Shown in pieces: positions 18,144-28,566 of a stretch of 64,000 bases of DNA. The first letter of the stretch is position 1, and every line of letters begins with the position of its first letter. Source of the stretch: Bacillota bacterium (lineage in GTDB: Bacteria > Bacillota > Clostridia > Lachnospirales > Lachnospiraceae). Both the position numbers and the translations under genes were made by a program. Below the pieces are notes generated by a model. The model did no database searches. It had not been told where the DNA came from and saw nothing but the letters and a program-made list of their open reading frames with translations. The DNA is taken from assembly GCA_023395555.1 (NCBI GenBank), contig JAEWYQ010000025.1, positions 62,001 to 126,000 of the forward strand, written 5' to 3'.

Positions 18144-19331
18144 ATGAAAAAGATTAGATATCAAATACTAACAATATGTGCGGCGGTTGTTCTTCTGTTC
18201 TGTCTGGCACCCCAGGGCAGAGCTTATGCAGGGACGGCTTCGGCTGTTTCCTTTGGAAGGATCGACTACGAGGATTTGACCATGCAGGTCTACAGCAACA
18301 ACAATGCGGTGGTATACTATTCCACCGACGGCAGTACCTGGTCGGAGCTGGAAAGTGAATACAATGCACAAGCCGGAGCCTATAGCATGGATATTGCCTG
18401 GGTATCCGCCTCCAGTGATGTCACCCTTTACTTTAAGGGAGATACGGTGAAGACAGTGAAGACGGTTGTGCTGCCTTCTGCCAATTCCTCTATCAGTGTG
18501 GAATATGACAGGGTGGAAGGGGAATTTACCTTCAGCTCCGTAGACGCGGCAGATGATTTTGAATGGAGAAAGACCTCGGACTATTACTGGAACAAGGTCA
18601 GCCTGACGGAAAGCTCCGCCAGCTACCAGGATTTTATGGCGACAATGGAGAGCCTGCGGACCAAGGGAGGAAAGATTGTCATCCGTACTCCCCAGACAAT
18701 CGGAACAAATGCCGATAATCCGGGAACACGTCCCAGTGCGGAGGTAACCATCACAATTCCGGCCAGGGCGGCAGCTCCGGCAATTAAGGTGAACCTCACG
18801 AAGCTGACACTGAATACTGCTTCCTCCATGGAGTATTATGATGAGGCAACCGGTTTTTGGATGGAGTGTGACAGTAATATGAGTATTGAAGATATTGCGC
18901 CGAAGGCATTGGCTGTCAATGGAGGACGGACGGTGACCCTGCAATTCCGCAAGGCAGCCACCAATACGGCACCCTATTCCAAGACCCGGATCCTGACCAT
19001 ACCCGGTCAGGGGGCGGCTCCCGCCATTGGGGGAAATACCAGCGATCTGTCCTATTATTATACGGGTAAGGATTCAAAGCTGGTACTGCAGTTCAACAGT
19101 GCCTCCGCTGCAAACGCATACCAGTATGTTATAGTGAAAGAAGGCGGAACCTTTAACCCGGCCGGCTCCTGGAAGACGGTGACTTCTTCCAAGGCAATTG
19201 TTCTTTCTAAAGCAACAGCACCCAAGGGCTGTACGGTTTATATAAGGAAAAAAGGAGTTGACGAAAATGCCGCGAAGAATATTCCTCTGGCATTGCCCTC
19301 CGCTATAAACAGCTTTATCACACTGAATTAG
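18144..19331 (+). CDS. Secreted surface protein, paralogue 2 (395 aa)
   Basis: Signal peptide ending near AYAGTA, then a beta-rich protein matching the N-terminal half of the preceding gene in order and spacing (FGRIDYEDLTMQVYS with IKEINYQNSTITLQL; GTRPSAEVTITIP with GFRPSKEVTITIP). The two genes are 12 bases apart, so this is a tandem duplication followed by length divergence. Ribosome site GGAGGG. A terminator follows at 19353. Likely a structural or adhesive surface protein; no enzymatic motif is seen. Confidence 0.83.
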   Translation: MKKIRYQILTICAAVVLLFCLAPQGRAYAGTASAVSFGRIDYEDLTMQVYSNNNAVVYYSTDGSTWSELESEYNAQAGAYSMDIAWVSASSDVTLYFKGDTVKTVKTVVLPSANSSISVEYDRVEGEFTFSSVDAADDFEWRKTSDYYWNKVSLTESSASYQDFMATMESLRTKGGKIVIRTPQTIGTNADNPGTRPSAEVTITIPARAAAPAIKVNLTKLTLNTASSMEYYDEATGFWMECDSNMSIEDIAPKALAVNGGRTVTLQFRKAATNTAPYSKTRILTIPGQGAAPAIGGNTSDLSYYYTGKDSKLVLQFNSASAANAYQYVIVKEGGTFNPAGSWKTVTSSKAIVLSKATAPKGCTVYIRKKGVDENAAKNIPLALPSAINSFITLN

Positions 19332-19352
19332 TAGCAACAGAGACATCAATAA

Positions 19353-19389
19353 GGTCTATGATCTGCCTTGCGGGTCATAGACCCTTTTA
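19353..19389 (+). terminator. Intrinsic terminator after the paralogous pair
   Basis: GGTCTATGA / TCATAGACC, nine-base perfect stem, followed by CTTTTATT. It separates the two paralogues from the SLH-domain gene, which has its own AT-rich upstream region (19390-19527). Confidence 0.75.
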
Positions 19390-19527
19390 TTGTGATTTTA
19401 TAAAGTTTTTATTATATTCATTCAGAAATCTCACATTTTAAACACAGAATATTCATAGTTATCCATTACTATTATATGGAAGGTTATAAAACACAAAATC
19501 ACTGCAATAAACAAAAGGAGACGGAAC

Positions 19528-21399
19528 ATGCGAAAAGTAACAGCTTTTATTATGGCTGCGGTTCTGCTGCTGCCAATTCCCATCTCAGCGCAGGGAACCA
19601 GGCACGCCCAGGCTGCAAGCAATGCGCAGAAAGTAATTGACGCATTGGAGATTATGAAGACGGATAAGGGGGAGATCAGCCCGGATACAACCAAGATTAC
19701 CAGGGCTCAGTTTGCACAGCTCCTTGTTAATATGTCGTCTTTAAAGGATGCCGCGGCGGTATCCAGCAATGTATCCTTATACAGTGACGTATCCAGGAAG
19801 CACTGGGCGGCGGGCTATATCAGGACAGCCATATCCGGCGGATGGATGTACGGCTATCTGGACGGTTCCTTTCAGCCGAACAAGGGCGTTACCCTGATGG
19901 AAGCAATCCATGGAGTGCTGAAGCTGCTGGGTTATACCGACAGCGACTTTGGAACCAATGCCACAGCCAGCAAGCTGGCGTTGTACACCTCCAAGAAATT
20001 AAATAAGGATATCACCGTGACGAGAAAGGATTCCTATCTCAACTACAGCGATTGTGTGAATCTGTTCTTTAATGTGCTGAATACCACAACAAAGGACGGC
20101 AGGGTATATGCCGAGACCCTGGGATATTCCCTGGACGGCAAGGGGGAACTGGATTACCTGTCGGTGGTTAACACCGGGACAGAGGGGCCGATCATTGCCG
20201 GTAATAACTGGTCCGCCTCCATTCCATTTTCCATTGAGAAGGCCTCTTTTTATAAGAACGATATCAAATGCAGCTATATGGATATCGATAAATACGATGT
20301 CCTGTATTATTCCGGGAGCGCCGGAATTGTATGGGCTTATGATAAAAAAGTGACCGGAATTCTCAGCGCAGTCAATCCGGACCGGATGAATCCCACCTCT
20401 GTGACGGTGGCGGGAACAGCCTACAGCTTTGAAAACAGCGCGGCCTCTCTTGCGTTCTCCTCCGTGGGGAGTATCTCCAAGGGGGATATCATTACCCTGC
20501 TGCTGGGTAAGAATAATACGGTGGCCGGTGTCCTGACACAGGAGGAGTACAGTACCACCATCACCGGACTGGTGATGAGCCAGGGAGTACATAGAGTAGA
20601 AAATAAGCAGGGGATTTACGAGAACACCAGTTATGTCAGCTTTGTGGATGCCGCAGGCAATACCTATACCCAGGATTATGATGAGAATGTGGTCTCTTTT
20701 TATGAGGAGGATATTATCCAGGTGAAATATGAGGGCGGTAAGGCCGCCGTCAGTAAGATGAATTCCTACTATTATACCTTGAACGGCACCTCTTTCAGCA
20801 GTGACGGCACCTCCCTGGGAGGAAAGAAGCTGGCCTGGGATGTTAAAATTCTGGATTACAGCAATGGCAAGTTCATCAGCGTATATCCGGTCCGCCTTGC
20901 CGGAAGCATTGTGATGGGCTGCTACTATTATGATACCAATGCCAGTGGCGAGATACAGAATCTCATTCTTAAAAATGCAACCGGGGATATGGACGCCTAT
21001 GGAATCTATACCGGCTTTTCCTTTACGGGAAATACGGGCACCTATCGTTATATTATCAATGGCACGGAAGGCGGGCTGAGCCAGTCTGTATACAGCGATT
21101 TCTCAATGACAGAAGGGCCGACGGGCTTTCGTTACAAGAATGACGAGATTTCCTCCTCCTATGCTTTGCAGGGGATTGAGGTGGATTCCGTCGCCGCCAC
21201 GTCCATTGTCTCACAGTCAAATACCTATGAGATGGCGGAGAACCTTGGGGTATATTATCTGTCTAATGGGGAGTATATTGCAACTACCCTGGATAAGGTT
21301 AAGAATCTGGCCGAGTATAAGCTGAAGGCATACTATGACAAAGCAGCCTCCCTGGGCGGAAGAATCCGCATCATTGTAGCTGAGAGCAGGATAAAATAA
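19528..21399 (+). CDS. S-layer-homology (SLH) domain surface protein (623 aa)
   Basis: Signal peptide (ITAFI-type core, cleavage near AQA) followed by SLH repeats. The clearest is at residues about 80-135 (LYSDVSRKHWAAGYIRTAIS ... GYLDGSFQPNKGVTLMEA), flanked by two weaker copies (ITRAQFAQLLVNM and LNYSDCVNLFFNVL). SLH domains bind secondary cell-wall polymers and anchor proteins to the wall. The remaining 450 residues are beta-rich and not recognised. It is followed after 15 bases by the membrane-fusion adaptor of a MacAB-type system, so surface anchoring and export genes are linked. Confidence 0.88.
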   Translation: MRKVTAFIMAAVLLLPIPISAQGTRHAQAASNAQKVIDALEIMKTDKGEISPDTTKITRAQFAQLLVNMSSLKDAAAVSSNVSLYSDVSRKHWAAGYIRTAISGGWMYGYLDGSFQPNKGVTLMEAIHGVLKLLGYTDSDFGTNATASKLALYTSKKLNKDITVTRKDSYLNYSDCVNLFFNVLNTTTKDGRVYAETLGYSLDGKGELDYLSVVNTGTEGPIIAGNNWSASIPFSIEKASFYKNDIKCSYMDIDKYDVLYYSGSAGIVWAYDKKVTGILSAVNPDRMNPTSVTVAGTAYSFENSAASLAFSSVGSISKGDIITLLLGKNNTVAGVLTQEEYSTTITGLVMSQGVHRVENKQGIYENTSYVSFVDAAGNTYTQDYDENVVSFYEEDIIQVKYEGGKAAVSKMNSYYYTLNGTSFSSDGTSLGGKKLAWDVKILDYSNGKFISVYPVRLAGSIVMGCYYYDTNASGEIQNLILKNATGDMDAYGIYTGFSFTGNTGTYRYIINGTEGGLSQSVYSDFSMTEGPTGFRYKNDEISSSYALQGIEVDSVAATSIVSQSNTYEMAENLGVYYLSNGEYIATTLDKVKNLAEYKLKAYYDKAASLGGRIRIIVAESRIK

Positions 21400-21414
21400 C
21401 GATGGAGGATTGGG

Positions 21415-23229
21415 ATGAAACGGATAGCCATGAAAATCAAATGGAAGAAGCTAATTATATGGGTGGTGGTTCTGGCAGTCATTGCGGCGGCGGTCAATAT
21501 GGGCCTTCAGAGGATGAGGGCAGATTTCGTCCAGAGCATGGCGGCTCAGGAAGTAATTAATACGGCGAAGGTGGAGATCCGCGATATCCAGAAGGTTCTT
21601 TCCTCTTCGGGAATCATTCAGCCGCTGAATACCTATGAGGTTACAACCCTGGTACAGGGAGAAATCATCGCTGCTGATTTTGAAGAAGGCGATCTTGTAG
21701 AGGAAGGCCAGGTGCTCTACCAGGTGACTACGGATAATCTGGATTCGGAGATTGAGACGGCCCAGACTTCATTGGACAGGGCAAAGAAAAATCTGACCAA
21801 GGCGGAGAAAAGCTATAGTGAAGCCCAGAAGGAGCATCAGGACGCCCTGGACGAATATAACAAGGCATTGAAGAAATACGGGAATCCTGAACTGCTTTCC
21901 AGGGAGACGGGAATCGTGAAGGCATTGTATGTGAAAGAAGGAGATACGGTACAGGCCGGTACCCAGATTGCGCAGATCTATGATAACAGTTCCATGCTTC
22001 TGGTTCTTCCCTTTTCTGCCGCCGAGGCGGATTCCTCTCTTATAGGAAAAAAAGCGGAGATTACCATAGTGGCAACGGATGAGACCCTGAGCGGAGTGGT
22101 AACCAAGGTAAGCACGATTGATGAGGTGCTGAGCGGCAGCCGGCTGGTGCGCCAGGTTACGATCCAGGTTGAGAATCCCGGCGGTCTGACCGGAGAAACC
22201 GCAGCGACTGCCGTAATCGGCAGCAATATCTACAGTATTGCGGAGGGAACCTTCGGGGTATTAACCGATACGGTGATTAAGGCGGATTCTTCCGGAGAGA
22301 TCGGAGAGCTGATGATCGAAGAAGGCAGTAAGATCAAAACCGGTGACCCGGTATACCGCCTGACGGATGAAACCATCGATGATCTGCTGGAGAGCTACCG
22401 GAATAAGATAGAAAGTGCCCAAAAAACCGTTGATAATGCCAGGGACAGTATGGAGACGGCAGAGGAAAGCATTGAGGATGCCCAGACGAAGCTTCAGGAG
22501 ATCATTGATACAAGATCGGACTACAGCATTACGGCACCGATTTCCGGAAGGATTGTCAGCAAGGGGGCGCTGGTGGGAGATACCATCAAATCCAATAGCG
22601 TAAACAGCAGCCTTTGCACCATCTATGACCTGTCGGCGGTCACCTTTGAGATGAGTGTCGATGAACTGGATGTGAAGAATGTCAAGGCGGGCCAGGAGGT
22701 AAATGTGTCGGCGGATGCTTATGAGGGCGAGATCTACCATGGTATCGTAACCAATGTAAGCCTCTTGAGCACCACCAGCCAGGGGGTTACCGAATATCCT
22801 GTTACTGTAAAGCTGACGGAAGCGGGAGAGCTTCTTCCCGGAATGAATGTAACCGGTGAGATCGTTATTGAGAAGGCGGAGCAGGCCATTGCGATTCCCA
22901 GCGATGCTCTGATGCGGGGGAATGTAGTATATGTGGAGGATCCTGCGGCTGTGGCGGAAGAGGAAGGGATTCCGGCCGGTTTCCGTCAGGTGCGGGTTGA
23001 GACGGGAATCACCGACGGGGATTATGTTGAGGTAATCAGCGGACTCACGGGAGAGGAGACAGTATATGTCCAGCGGATATCCCAGGCCTTGGATACCTTT
23101 ATATTCCCGGAAGGCGGAGTGAGCTTCCAGATGCAGGACGGTTCCGGTCAGGGCAGCTTCCCGGGCGGAACGCGGGGCGGCAGAAACGGGGGCGGCATGA
23201 ATGGCGGAGGAATGCCCGGCGGGCGATAA
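21415..23229 (+). CDS. MacA/HlyD-type periplasmic adaptor subunit (604 aa)
   Basis: One N-terminal transmembrane helix (residues about 12-32), a lipoyl/barrel-sandwich half (EVTTLVQGEIIAADFEEGD), two coiled-coil stretches (about 105-160 and 325-370), the second lipoyl half (YSITAPISGRIVSKGALVGD) and beta-barrel segments, and a Gly-rich tail (GGTRGGRNGGGMNGGGMPGG). This is the membrane fusion protein of a tripartite-like exporter; in Gram-positives it works with a MacB-type ATPase/permease, here the next two genes. It is longer than typical MacA (about 370 residues) because of a second lipoyl/coil insertion. Confidence 0.9.
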   Translation: MKRIAMKIKWKKLIIWVVVLAVIAAAVNMGLQRMRADFVQSMAAQEVINTAKVEIRDIQKVLSSSGIIQPLNTYEVTTLVQGEIIAADFEEGDLVEEGQVLYQVTTDNLDSEIETAQTSLDRAKKNLTKAEKSYSEAQKEHQDALDEYNKALKKYGNPELLSRETGIVKALYVKEGDTVQAGTQIAQIYDNSSMLLVLPFSAAEADSSLIGKKAEITIVATDETLSGVVTKVSTIDEVLSGSRLVRQVTIQVENPGGLTGETAATAVIGSNIYSIAEGTFGVLTDTVIKADSSGEIGELMIEEGSKIKTGDPVYRLTDETIDDLLESYRNKIESAQKTVDNARDSMETAEESIEDAQTKLQEIIDTRSDYSITAPISGRIVSKGALVGDTIKSNSVNSSLCTIYDLSAVTFEMSVDELDVKNVKAGQEVNVSADAYEGEIYHGIVTNVSLLSTTSQGVTEYPVTVKLTEAGELLPGMNVTGEIVIEKAEQAIAIPSDALMRGNVVYVEDPAAVAEEEGIPAGFRQVRVETGITDGDYVEVISGLTGEETVYVQRISQALDTFIFPEGGVSFQMQDGSGQGSFPGGTRGGRNGGGMNGGGMPGGR

Positions 23230-23243
23230 CAGGAGGTGCTTTT

Positions 23244-24017
23244 ATGAACAGCGAGGATTATAATCAAGCAATGACGGACAGCAGGGCGTCCACCCTGTCT
23301 TCCGCAAAAGTACCCCTGATACAGCTAATTGATATCCATAAAATATATCAGATGGGAGCTACGGAGGTCAGGGCCAATGATGGAATCAGCCTGGAGATCA
23401 TGGAGGGGGAATTTGTAGCTATCGTCGGGAAATCCGGAAGCGGCAAATCCACCATCATGAACATCATAGGAGCCTTGGATGTGCCCACCTCCGGGCAATA
23501 TATCCTGAAAGGCCGGGATGTCAGCAAGATGAAGGGGGATGCCCTTGCGGAGGTCAGGAATAAGACCATCGGCTTCATCTTCCAGCAGTATAATCTTCTG
23601 GCAAGGCAGTCCCTGCTGGAGAATGTGGAGCTTCCCCTGCTCTATGCGGGGATGGGCAAGAAGAAGAGGAAGCAGCAGGCAATGGAGGCTTTGAAGAGGG
23701 TGGGACTGGAGGATAAGTGGAGAAATCTTCCCAATCAGCTCTCTGGAGGACAGCAGCAGAGAGGCGCCGTAGCACGGGCGCTGGCGGGCAGTCCTTCCCT
23801 TATTCTTGCCGATGAGCCTACTGGAGCATTAGATTCCAGAACCAGCCGGGACTTGCTGGATTTTCTGAAGCAGCTTAATGAAGAAGGGAATACCATCGTA
23901 CTGATTACCCATGACCGGTCTGTGGCGGAAGAGGCGAAGCGGATTGTAACATTGAAGGATGGAAGGATTACCTTTGACGGTTCCGCAGAAGAGTACAGGA
24001 AGCAGGTGGAGAGATGA
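23244..24017 (+). CDS. MacB-type ABC transporter ATPase (257 aa)
   Basis: Complete ABC ATPase: Walker A GKSGSGKST, signature LSGGQQQRGAVARAL, Walker B LILADEPTGALD, H-loop LITHD. An extra N-terminal tail of about 25 residues precedes the usual start. It lies between the adaptor and the permease and overlaps the permease start (ATGA at 24014). It powers export or release of a substrate, plausibly a surface peptide or one of the secreted proteins of this cluster, but that is inference from position. Confidence 0.93.
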   Translation: MNSEDYNQAMTDSRASTLSSAKVPLIQLIDIHKIYQMGATEVRANDGISLEIMEGEFVAIVGKSGSGKSTIMNIIGALDVPTSGQYILKGRDVSKMKGDALAEVRNKTIGFIFQQYNLLARQSLLENVELPLLYAGMGKKKRKQQAMEALKRVGLEDKWRNLPNQLSGGQQQRGAVARALAGSPSLILADEPTGALDSRTSRDLLDFLKQLNEEGNTIVLITHDRSVAEEAKRIVTLKDGRITFDGSAEEYRKQVER

Positions 24018-25186
24018 AGTTCAGTCAGGCGTGCAAATTGGCATTCAAGAGTATCCTGGGCAGTAAAATGCGCTCCTTCCTTACCATGCTGGGCATGATT
24101 ATCGGTGTTGCCTCGGTCATTACGCTTCTGGGGCTGGTAACAGGCGTCACAAATTATATTGTGGATACCTTTTCCGATATGGGAACCAATATCATATCCG
24201 TCAATGTAACGAATACAGATACCCGTAAGGTGGATGTGGATGATATCTATGAATTTGCAGAGGAAAACAAGGATATTTTTACAGGTGTTACTCCGAGCCT
24301 TTCCTCCCGGTATACGGTAAAGAACGGGAATACTTCCCTGTCCACCACTGTGCTGGGGGTGGGTGAGGATTATATGGCAATCAATTCACTGGAGCTGGCG
24401 GAGGGACGGTTCATCCATTATGCGGATATTCTGAACCGGTATGAGGCTTGTGTGATCGGGACCTATGTGGCGGAGGAGCTGTTCGGCGGCAGGGCCGCAA
24501 TCGGTGATACCCTCAAGATCAACGGCAAGATGTTTAAGATTGTGGGAATACAGGAGGAAAAGGCGGACGGGGAGGCGAATTCCGCCGATGACCGCATTTA
24601 CATTCCTTATTCCACGGCGGCAAGACTATCAAAATCCAGTTCCATCTCCAGCTTTACCTTTGCCACAAAGAATACGGATTACACGGACAGAGCGGAGGAG
24701 CTGCTGGATAATTATCTGTACGGCATCATGAAGAACGAGGACCTTTATACGGTCACCAGTATGACGGAGCTTCTGGATGCCATCAATGAGATGACAGCCA
24801 TGCTGTCCGCAGTCCTTGGCGGCATCGCCGGAATCTCCCTTTTGGTGGCGGGAATTGGGATTATGAATATCATGCTTGTGTCCGTGGTCGAGAGAACCAA
24901 GGAGATCGGTATCCGCAAGTCCCTTGGCGCCAAGAAGCGGGATATTATGTCCCAGTTTGTAGTAGAGGCCTTCACCATCAGTATGCTGGGCGGGCTGATC
25001 GGTGTTATCATCGGCAGCGTGGCAACCAGCGTTCTGGGGAATGCCTTCGGCATTAAGGCGGCGCCTACTACGGGAGCCATATTGCTGGCCTTTGGAGTAT
25101 CAGCGGCCATTGGTATCGGCTTTGGCTACATGCCTGCCAACAAGGCGGCAAGGCTAAATCCCATTGATGCCCTGCGCAGCGAATAA
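24014..25186 (+). CDS. MacB-type ABC transporter permease (390 aa)
   Basis: Single FtsX-type permease: helix at residues 20-45 (MRSFLTMLGMIIGVASVITLL), a MacB-PCD extracellular domain of about 220 residues, then three helices with the coupling loop ERTKEIGIRKSLGAKKRDI. Ends with the common motif NKAARLNPIDALR. Last gene of the export set and followed by a strong terminator at 25231. Confidence 0.93.
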   Translation: MKFSQACKLAFKSILGSKMRSFLTMLGMIIGVASVITLLGLVTGVTNYIVDTFSDMGTNIISVNVTNTDTRKVDVDDIYEFAEENKDIFTGVTPSLSSRYTVKNGNTSLSTTVLGVGEDYMAINSLELAEGRFIHYADILNRYEACVIGTYVAEELFGGRAAIGDTLKINGKMFKIVGIQEEKADGEANSADDRIYIPYSTAARLSKSSSISSFTFATKNTDYTDRAEELLDNYLYGIMKNEDLYTVTSMTELLDAINEMTAMLSAVLGGIAGISLLVAGIGIMNIMLVSVVERTKEIGIRKSLGAKKRDIMSQFVVEAFTISMLGGLIGVIIGSVATSVLGNAFGIKAAPTTGAILLAFGVSAAIGIGFGYMPANKAARLNPIDALRSE

Positions 25187-25230
25187 CGTGGTTTGCAGTG
25201 AATTTGCATTGAAATAGAATAGCAGAGAAG

Positions 25231-25281
25231 AAGGGAACAGTATCCGGCCTAGGAAATTGGGAGGGTTTGTTCCCTTTTTTC
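25231..25281 (+). terminator. Intrinsic terminator after the MacAB-type operon
   Basis: AAGGGAACA / TGTTCCCTT stem around a 28-base loop, followed by a T run (TTTTTTC). Confidence 0.75.
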
Positions 25282-25373
25282 TTTACTTGGATTCAGACAT
25301 CATATATACTAAACTTAACCAATACCAAAGATTCAATGCATTTATTCCTATTATCATACGACAGGAGAAAACT

Positions 25374-27047
25374 ATGTTTAAATCGTTGACAAGAAAGATA
25401 CTGGCGGTCATGATTCTGCTGATTGCCATATGCTGTGCCTCCCTGATCGGAGTGTCTTATTATGAGATCCGGCAGGCAGTAACCGCACAGATGAAGAGTG
25501 ACGGCACTACCTTGATCCATAATCTGAAGAGGGAGATTGAGGAGGATCAGGTGAAGAGTCTGGCGGCTCTGCAGCACATTTTCCAGAATATTGTGCAGGA
25601 AAGCGAAGGGAATATTGTTTATGTCTCCCTCTCTGATAAGGAGGCAAAGGTTATCGTATCCAATGACTTTTTGGCGGAAGGCCCGGCGGAAACCGAAGCG
25701 GATGCGGTATCCTCCGCAACCTCGGAAGGGGACGTGAATCAGGTGCTGGAGCAGCAGGCAACCATGGGACAGATTCTTGCCATGGCGGACGGGGAGAAGG
25801 TATACAATGTCTCCACCAGCTTTGAGCGGACGGAGGAGATCTCCGGTGCGCTGAATCTGGGCATCTCTTTGAACGGAATGGACCGGCAGATCGGCGCGGC
25901 TCTTTTGGAAACGGTACTCCTGTCCCTGATTATCATGGTGATTGCCGTGGTGGTGGGGATTATTGTAGCCAGGATGATTATCCGGCCCATCACCATGATG
26001 TCCGGCAGCATACAGAATTTTGCACAGGGCGACTTTACCGTTGGCTTTCATAATACGAGCAGGGATGAAATCGGCGAGATGGGGAATGCCCTGAAGCATA
26101 TGCAGCAGACACTGAGAGAGATGGTCGGCAACATCACGGTAAATGCGACCAGGGTCAATGAAAGCTCCCACAAATTGAATGAGGTCTGCGGTGATACGGC
26201 CAGGATGGCGGAGGGTATCTCTCTGGCATCCGGTGAGCTGGCGACCTCCTCCAATGCGCTGGCCATGAATTCGGTGGAGGGCTGTGAACGCATGAATACC
26301 CTGGCGGAGGATATCAGGATCATATCCCTGGGGGCGGGGGGAATACAGGCAAGCATAACGGATACCAGGGAAGCGAATGAAACGGGCCTGGTCCATGCCC
26401 ATAAGCTGATGGATACCGTATCGGATAACGAGGAGATAACCCGGAAGATCAGGGATATGGCGGAGGTGCTGGGGGAGAAATCCGAAGCAATCACAGAGGT
26501 AACCAATGTAATTAAAAATATATCGGATCAGACCAGTTTGCTGGCCCTGAACGCGATGATCGAAAGCGCAAGGGCGGGTGAAAGCGGAAAGGGCTTTACA
26601 GTGGTAGCCAAGGAGATCGGTAAATTATCGGAGCAGACCTCCCAATCCATTGCCGGCATTGAGGGCATTGTGGATGAGGTGAGAGCAGCCATATCCGAAG
26701 TGCAGAATTATGTAGCCCAGGGCTCTGAGGCAATTGTCAGGACGGTCTCCGTCTCGCGGGATACCCGGGAGGCTTTCCGGAGGATTGATGAATCCATAGG
26801 AAGGATGATCCGTGAGATTGAGACAATGATCGGAAACATTGAGAAGGCGGATCGGGGTAAGAATGAAGTGGTGTCTACGATTGAGAGCACATCGGCAATT
26901 GCCGAGGAGACTACCTCCGCTACCCAGGAGATTGCCGCTTCCCTGCAGCAGCAGCTGGTATCGATTGAATATGCCTCTTCCTCTGCCGCACAGCTGCAGG
27001 AGATTGCCGCGGAGCTGGAGAAGCTGGTAGGGCAGTTCAAATTATAA
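25374..27047 (+). CDS. Methyl-accepting chemotaxis protein (557 aa)
   Basis: Transmembrane chemoreceptor: helix 1 at residues about 10-32, an extracytoplasmic sensor domain of about 150 residues, helix 2 near 180-205 ([18 protein letters not shown]), a HAMP domain ([18 protein letters not shown]) and a long signalling coil with the hairpin tip [20 protein letters not shown]. It would report to CheA/CheW. No chemotaxis or flagellar genes lie in the window. The start at 25374 has AGGAGA eight bases upstream; the longer open frame from 25257 runs through the terminator of the previous operon and is rejected. Ligand unknown. Confidence 0.93.
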   Translation: MFKSLTRKILAVMILLIAICCASLIGVSYYEIRQAVTAQMKSDGTTLIHNLKREIEEDQVKSLAALQHIFQNIVQESEGNIVYVSLSDKEAKVIVSNDFLAEGPAETEADAVSSATSEGDVNQVLEQQATMGQILAMADGEKVYNVSTSFERTEEISGALNLGISLNGMDRQIGAALLETVLLSLIIMVIAVVVGIIVARMIIRPITMMSGSIQNFAQGDFTVGFHNTSRDEIGEMGNALKHMQQTLREMVGNITVNATRVNESSHKLNEVCGDTARMAEGISLASGELATSSNALAMNSVEGCERMNTLAEDIRIISLGAGGIQASITDTREANETGLVHAHKLMDTVSDNEEITRKIRDMAEVLGEKSEAITEVTNVIKNISDQTSLLALNAMIESARAGESGKGFTVVAKEIGKLSEQTSQSIAGIEGIVDEVRAAISEVQNYVAQGSEAIVRTVSVSRDTREAFRRIDESIGRMIREIETMIGNIEKADRGKNEVVSTIESTSAIAEETTSATQEIAASLQQQLVSIEYASSSAAQLQEIAAELEKLVGQFKL

Positions 27048-27107
27048 CCAGATTATACCTTAGGATGGAGATTGATAGGTTAAAAACGGTAAGGCAGGAG
27101 ATTGCAT

Positions 27108-27160
27108 CATAATACAGGAAGGCATGGGCTCTTCTGAGCTCCAGGCCTTCCTGTATTATG
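27108..27160. terminator. Two-way hairpin between the chemoreceptor and serS
   Basis: Sixteen-base perfect inverted repeat (CATAATACAGGAAGGC / GCCTTCCTGTATTATG) with a 21-base loop lying between two convergent genes; AT-rich on both sides. Probably terminates both. Confidence 0.6.
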
Positions 27161-27203
27161 TCATAGCATTTTTTTGAATAAAATTTTATAAAATGGAATC
27201 CGA

Positions 27204-28481
27204 TTATTTTATTACCTTAAGACCGCCCATATACGGCTGCAGAGCCTCGGGAACGTTGATGGAGCCGTCCGCGTTCAGGTTGTTCTCCAGGAAAGCGATG
27301 AGCATACGGGGAGGAGCTACCACGGTATTGTTCAGGGTATGGGCGAAGTACTTACCGTCTTCTCCGGCCACACGGATCTTAAGGCGGCGGGCCTGAGCGT
27401 CGCCCAGATTGGAACAGCTGCCTACTTCAAAATATTTCTTCTGTCTGGGGGACCAGGCTTCCACATCGATGGATTTCACCTTTAAATCTGCCAGATCGCC
27501 GGAGCAGCATTCCAGGGTCCGCACCGGAATATCCAGCGTACGGAACAGATCCACGGTGTTCTGCCAGAGCTTGTCAAACCAGGCCATGCTGTCCTCCGGC
27601 TTGCATACCACGATCATTTCCTGCTTTTCAAACTGATGAATCCGGTATACTCCCCGTTCCTCCAGGCCATGGGCGCCCTTCTCCTTACGGAAGCAGGGGG
27701 AATAGCTGGTAAGAGCGTGGGGAAGGGTCTCCTCCGGAAGGATGGTATCAATGTATTTGCCGATCATGGAATGCTCGCTGGTGCCGATGAGGTAGAGATC
27801 CTCGCCCTCAATCTTATACATCATGGCATCCATCTCCGCAAAGCTCATAACACCGGTGACCACTTCGCTGCGGATCATGAAGGGAGGGATGCAGTAGGTG
27901 AAGCCGCGGTCAATCATGAAATCCCTGGCATAGGAGATTACCGCCGAATGCAGCCGGGCGATATTACCCATGAGATAATAAAAACCGTTGCCGGCCACCT
28001 TTCTTGCGCTGTCCAGATCGATGCCGCTTAATTTTTCCATGATTTCCGTATGGTAGGGAATATCAAAATCCGGTACCAGAGGCTCGCCGTAACGCTGCAC
28101 CTCTACGTTTTCACTGTCATCCTTGCCGATGGGTACGCTGGGATCGATGATATTGGGAAGGGTCATCATAATCTTTTTGATTTTCTCTCCCAGCTCCGCT
28201 TCCCTGGCCTCCAGCTCTGCCAGACGCTGGGAGTCGGCGGTAACCTGCTTTTTCAGCTCCTCAGCCTCAGCTCTCTTTCCCTGGCCCATCAAAGCGCCGA
28301 TTTCCTTGGAGATCTTATTTCTCTCGAATCTCAGGTTATCTGCTTCCTGTTTGGTATTTCTGCTTTCTGCATCCAGTTCGATTACTTCATCCACCAGGGG
28401 AAGCTTGTTATCCTGAAATTTTTTGCGGATATTTTCTCTTACCGCCTCAGGATTCTCTCTTACAAATTTTAAATCCAGCAT
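27204..28481 (-). CDS. serS: Seryl-tRNA synthetase
   Basis: Charges tRNA-Ser with serine in the cytoplasm. The N-terminal coiled-coil arm (residues about 25-105) and the class II core are both present: motif 2 (SPCFRKEKGAHG ... GVYRIHQFEKQE) and motif 3 (HTLNNTVVAPPRMLIAFLENN). Length 425 is normal. The start MLDLKFVREN at 28481 is the family's usual start; an upstream ATG at 28493 is in frame but less likely. A T-box leader lies upstream, so expression rises when uncharged tRNA-Ser accumulates. Confidence 0.97.
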   Translation of the reverse strand: MLDLKFVRENPEAVRENIRKKFQDNKLPLVDEVIELDAESRNTKQEADNLRFERNKISKEIGALMGQGKRAEAEELKKQVTADSQRLAELEAREAELGEKIKKIMMTLPNIIDPSVPIGKDDSENVEVQRYGEPLVPDFDIPYHTEIMEKLSGIDLDSARKVAGNGFYYLMGNIARLHSAVISYARDFMIDRGFTYCIPPFMIRSEVVTGVMSFAEMDAMMYKIEGEDLYLIGTSEHSMIGKYIDTILPEETLPHALTSYSPCFRKEKGAHGLEERGVYRIHQFEKQEMIVVCKPEDSMAWFDKLWQNTVDLFRTLDIPVRTLECCSGDLADLKVKSIDVEAWSPRQKKYFEVGSCSNLGDAQARRLKIRVAGEDGKYFAHTLNNTVVAPPRMLIAFLENNLNADGSINVPEALQPYMGGLKVIK

Positions 28482-28566
28482 CAATGCCTCCATTCTGCCG
28501 ATTGCTACGGCTGTTTTTTGATTGATTGGTATGGGAATATTGATAGGAAATTTTGTTCCGTAAATA

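Noticed and set aside
25293..26402. Minus-strand open frame of 369 codons opposite the chemoreceptor
   Set aside because: Mirror of a strongly coding gene with His/Arg-rich, low-structure translation; no start signal.
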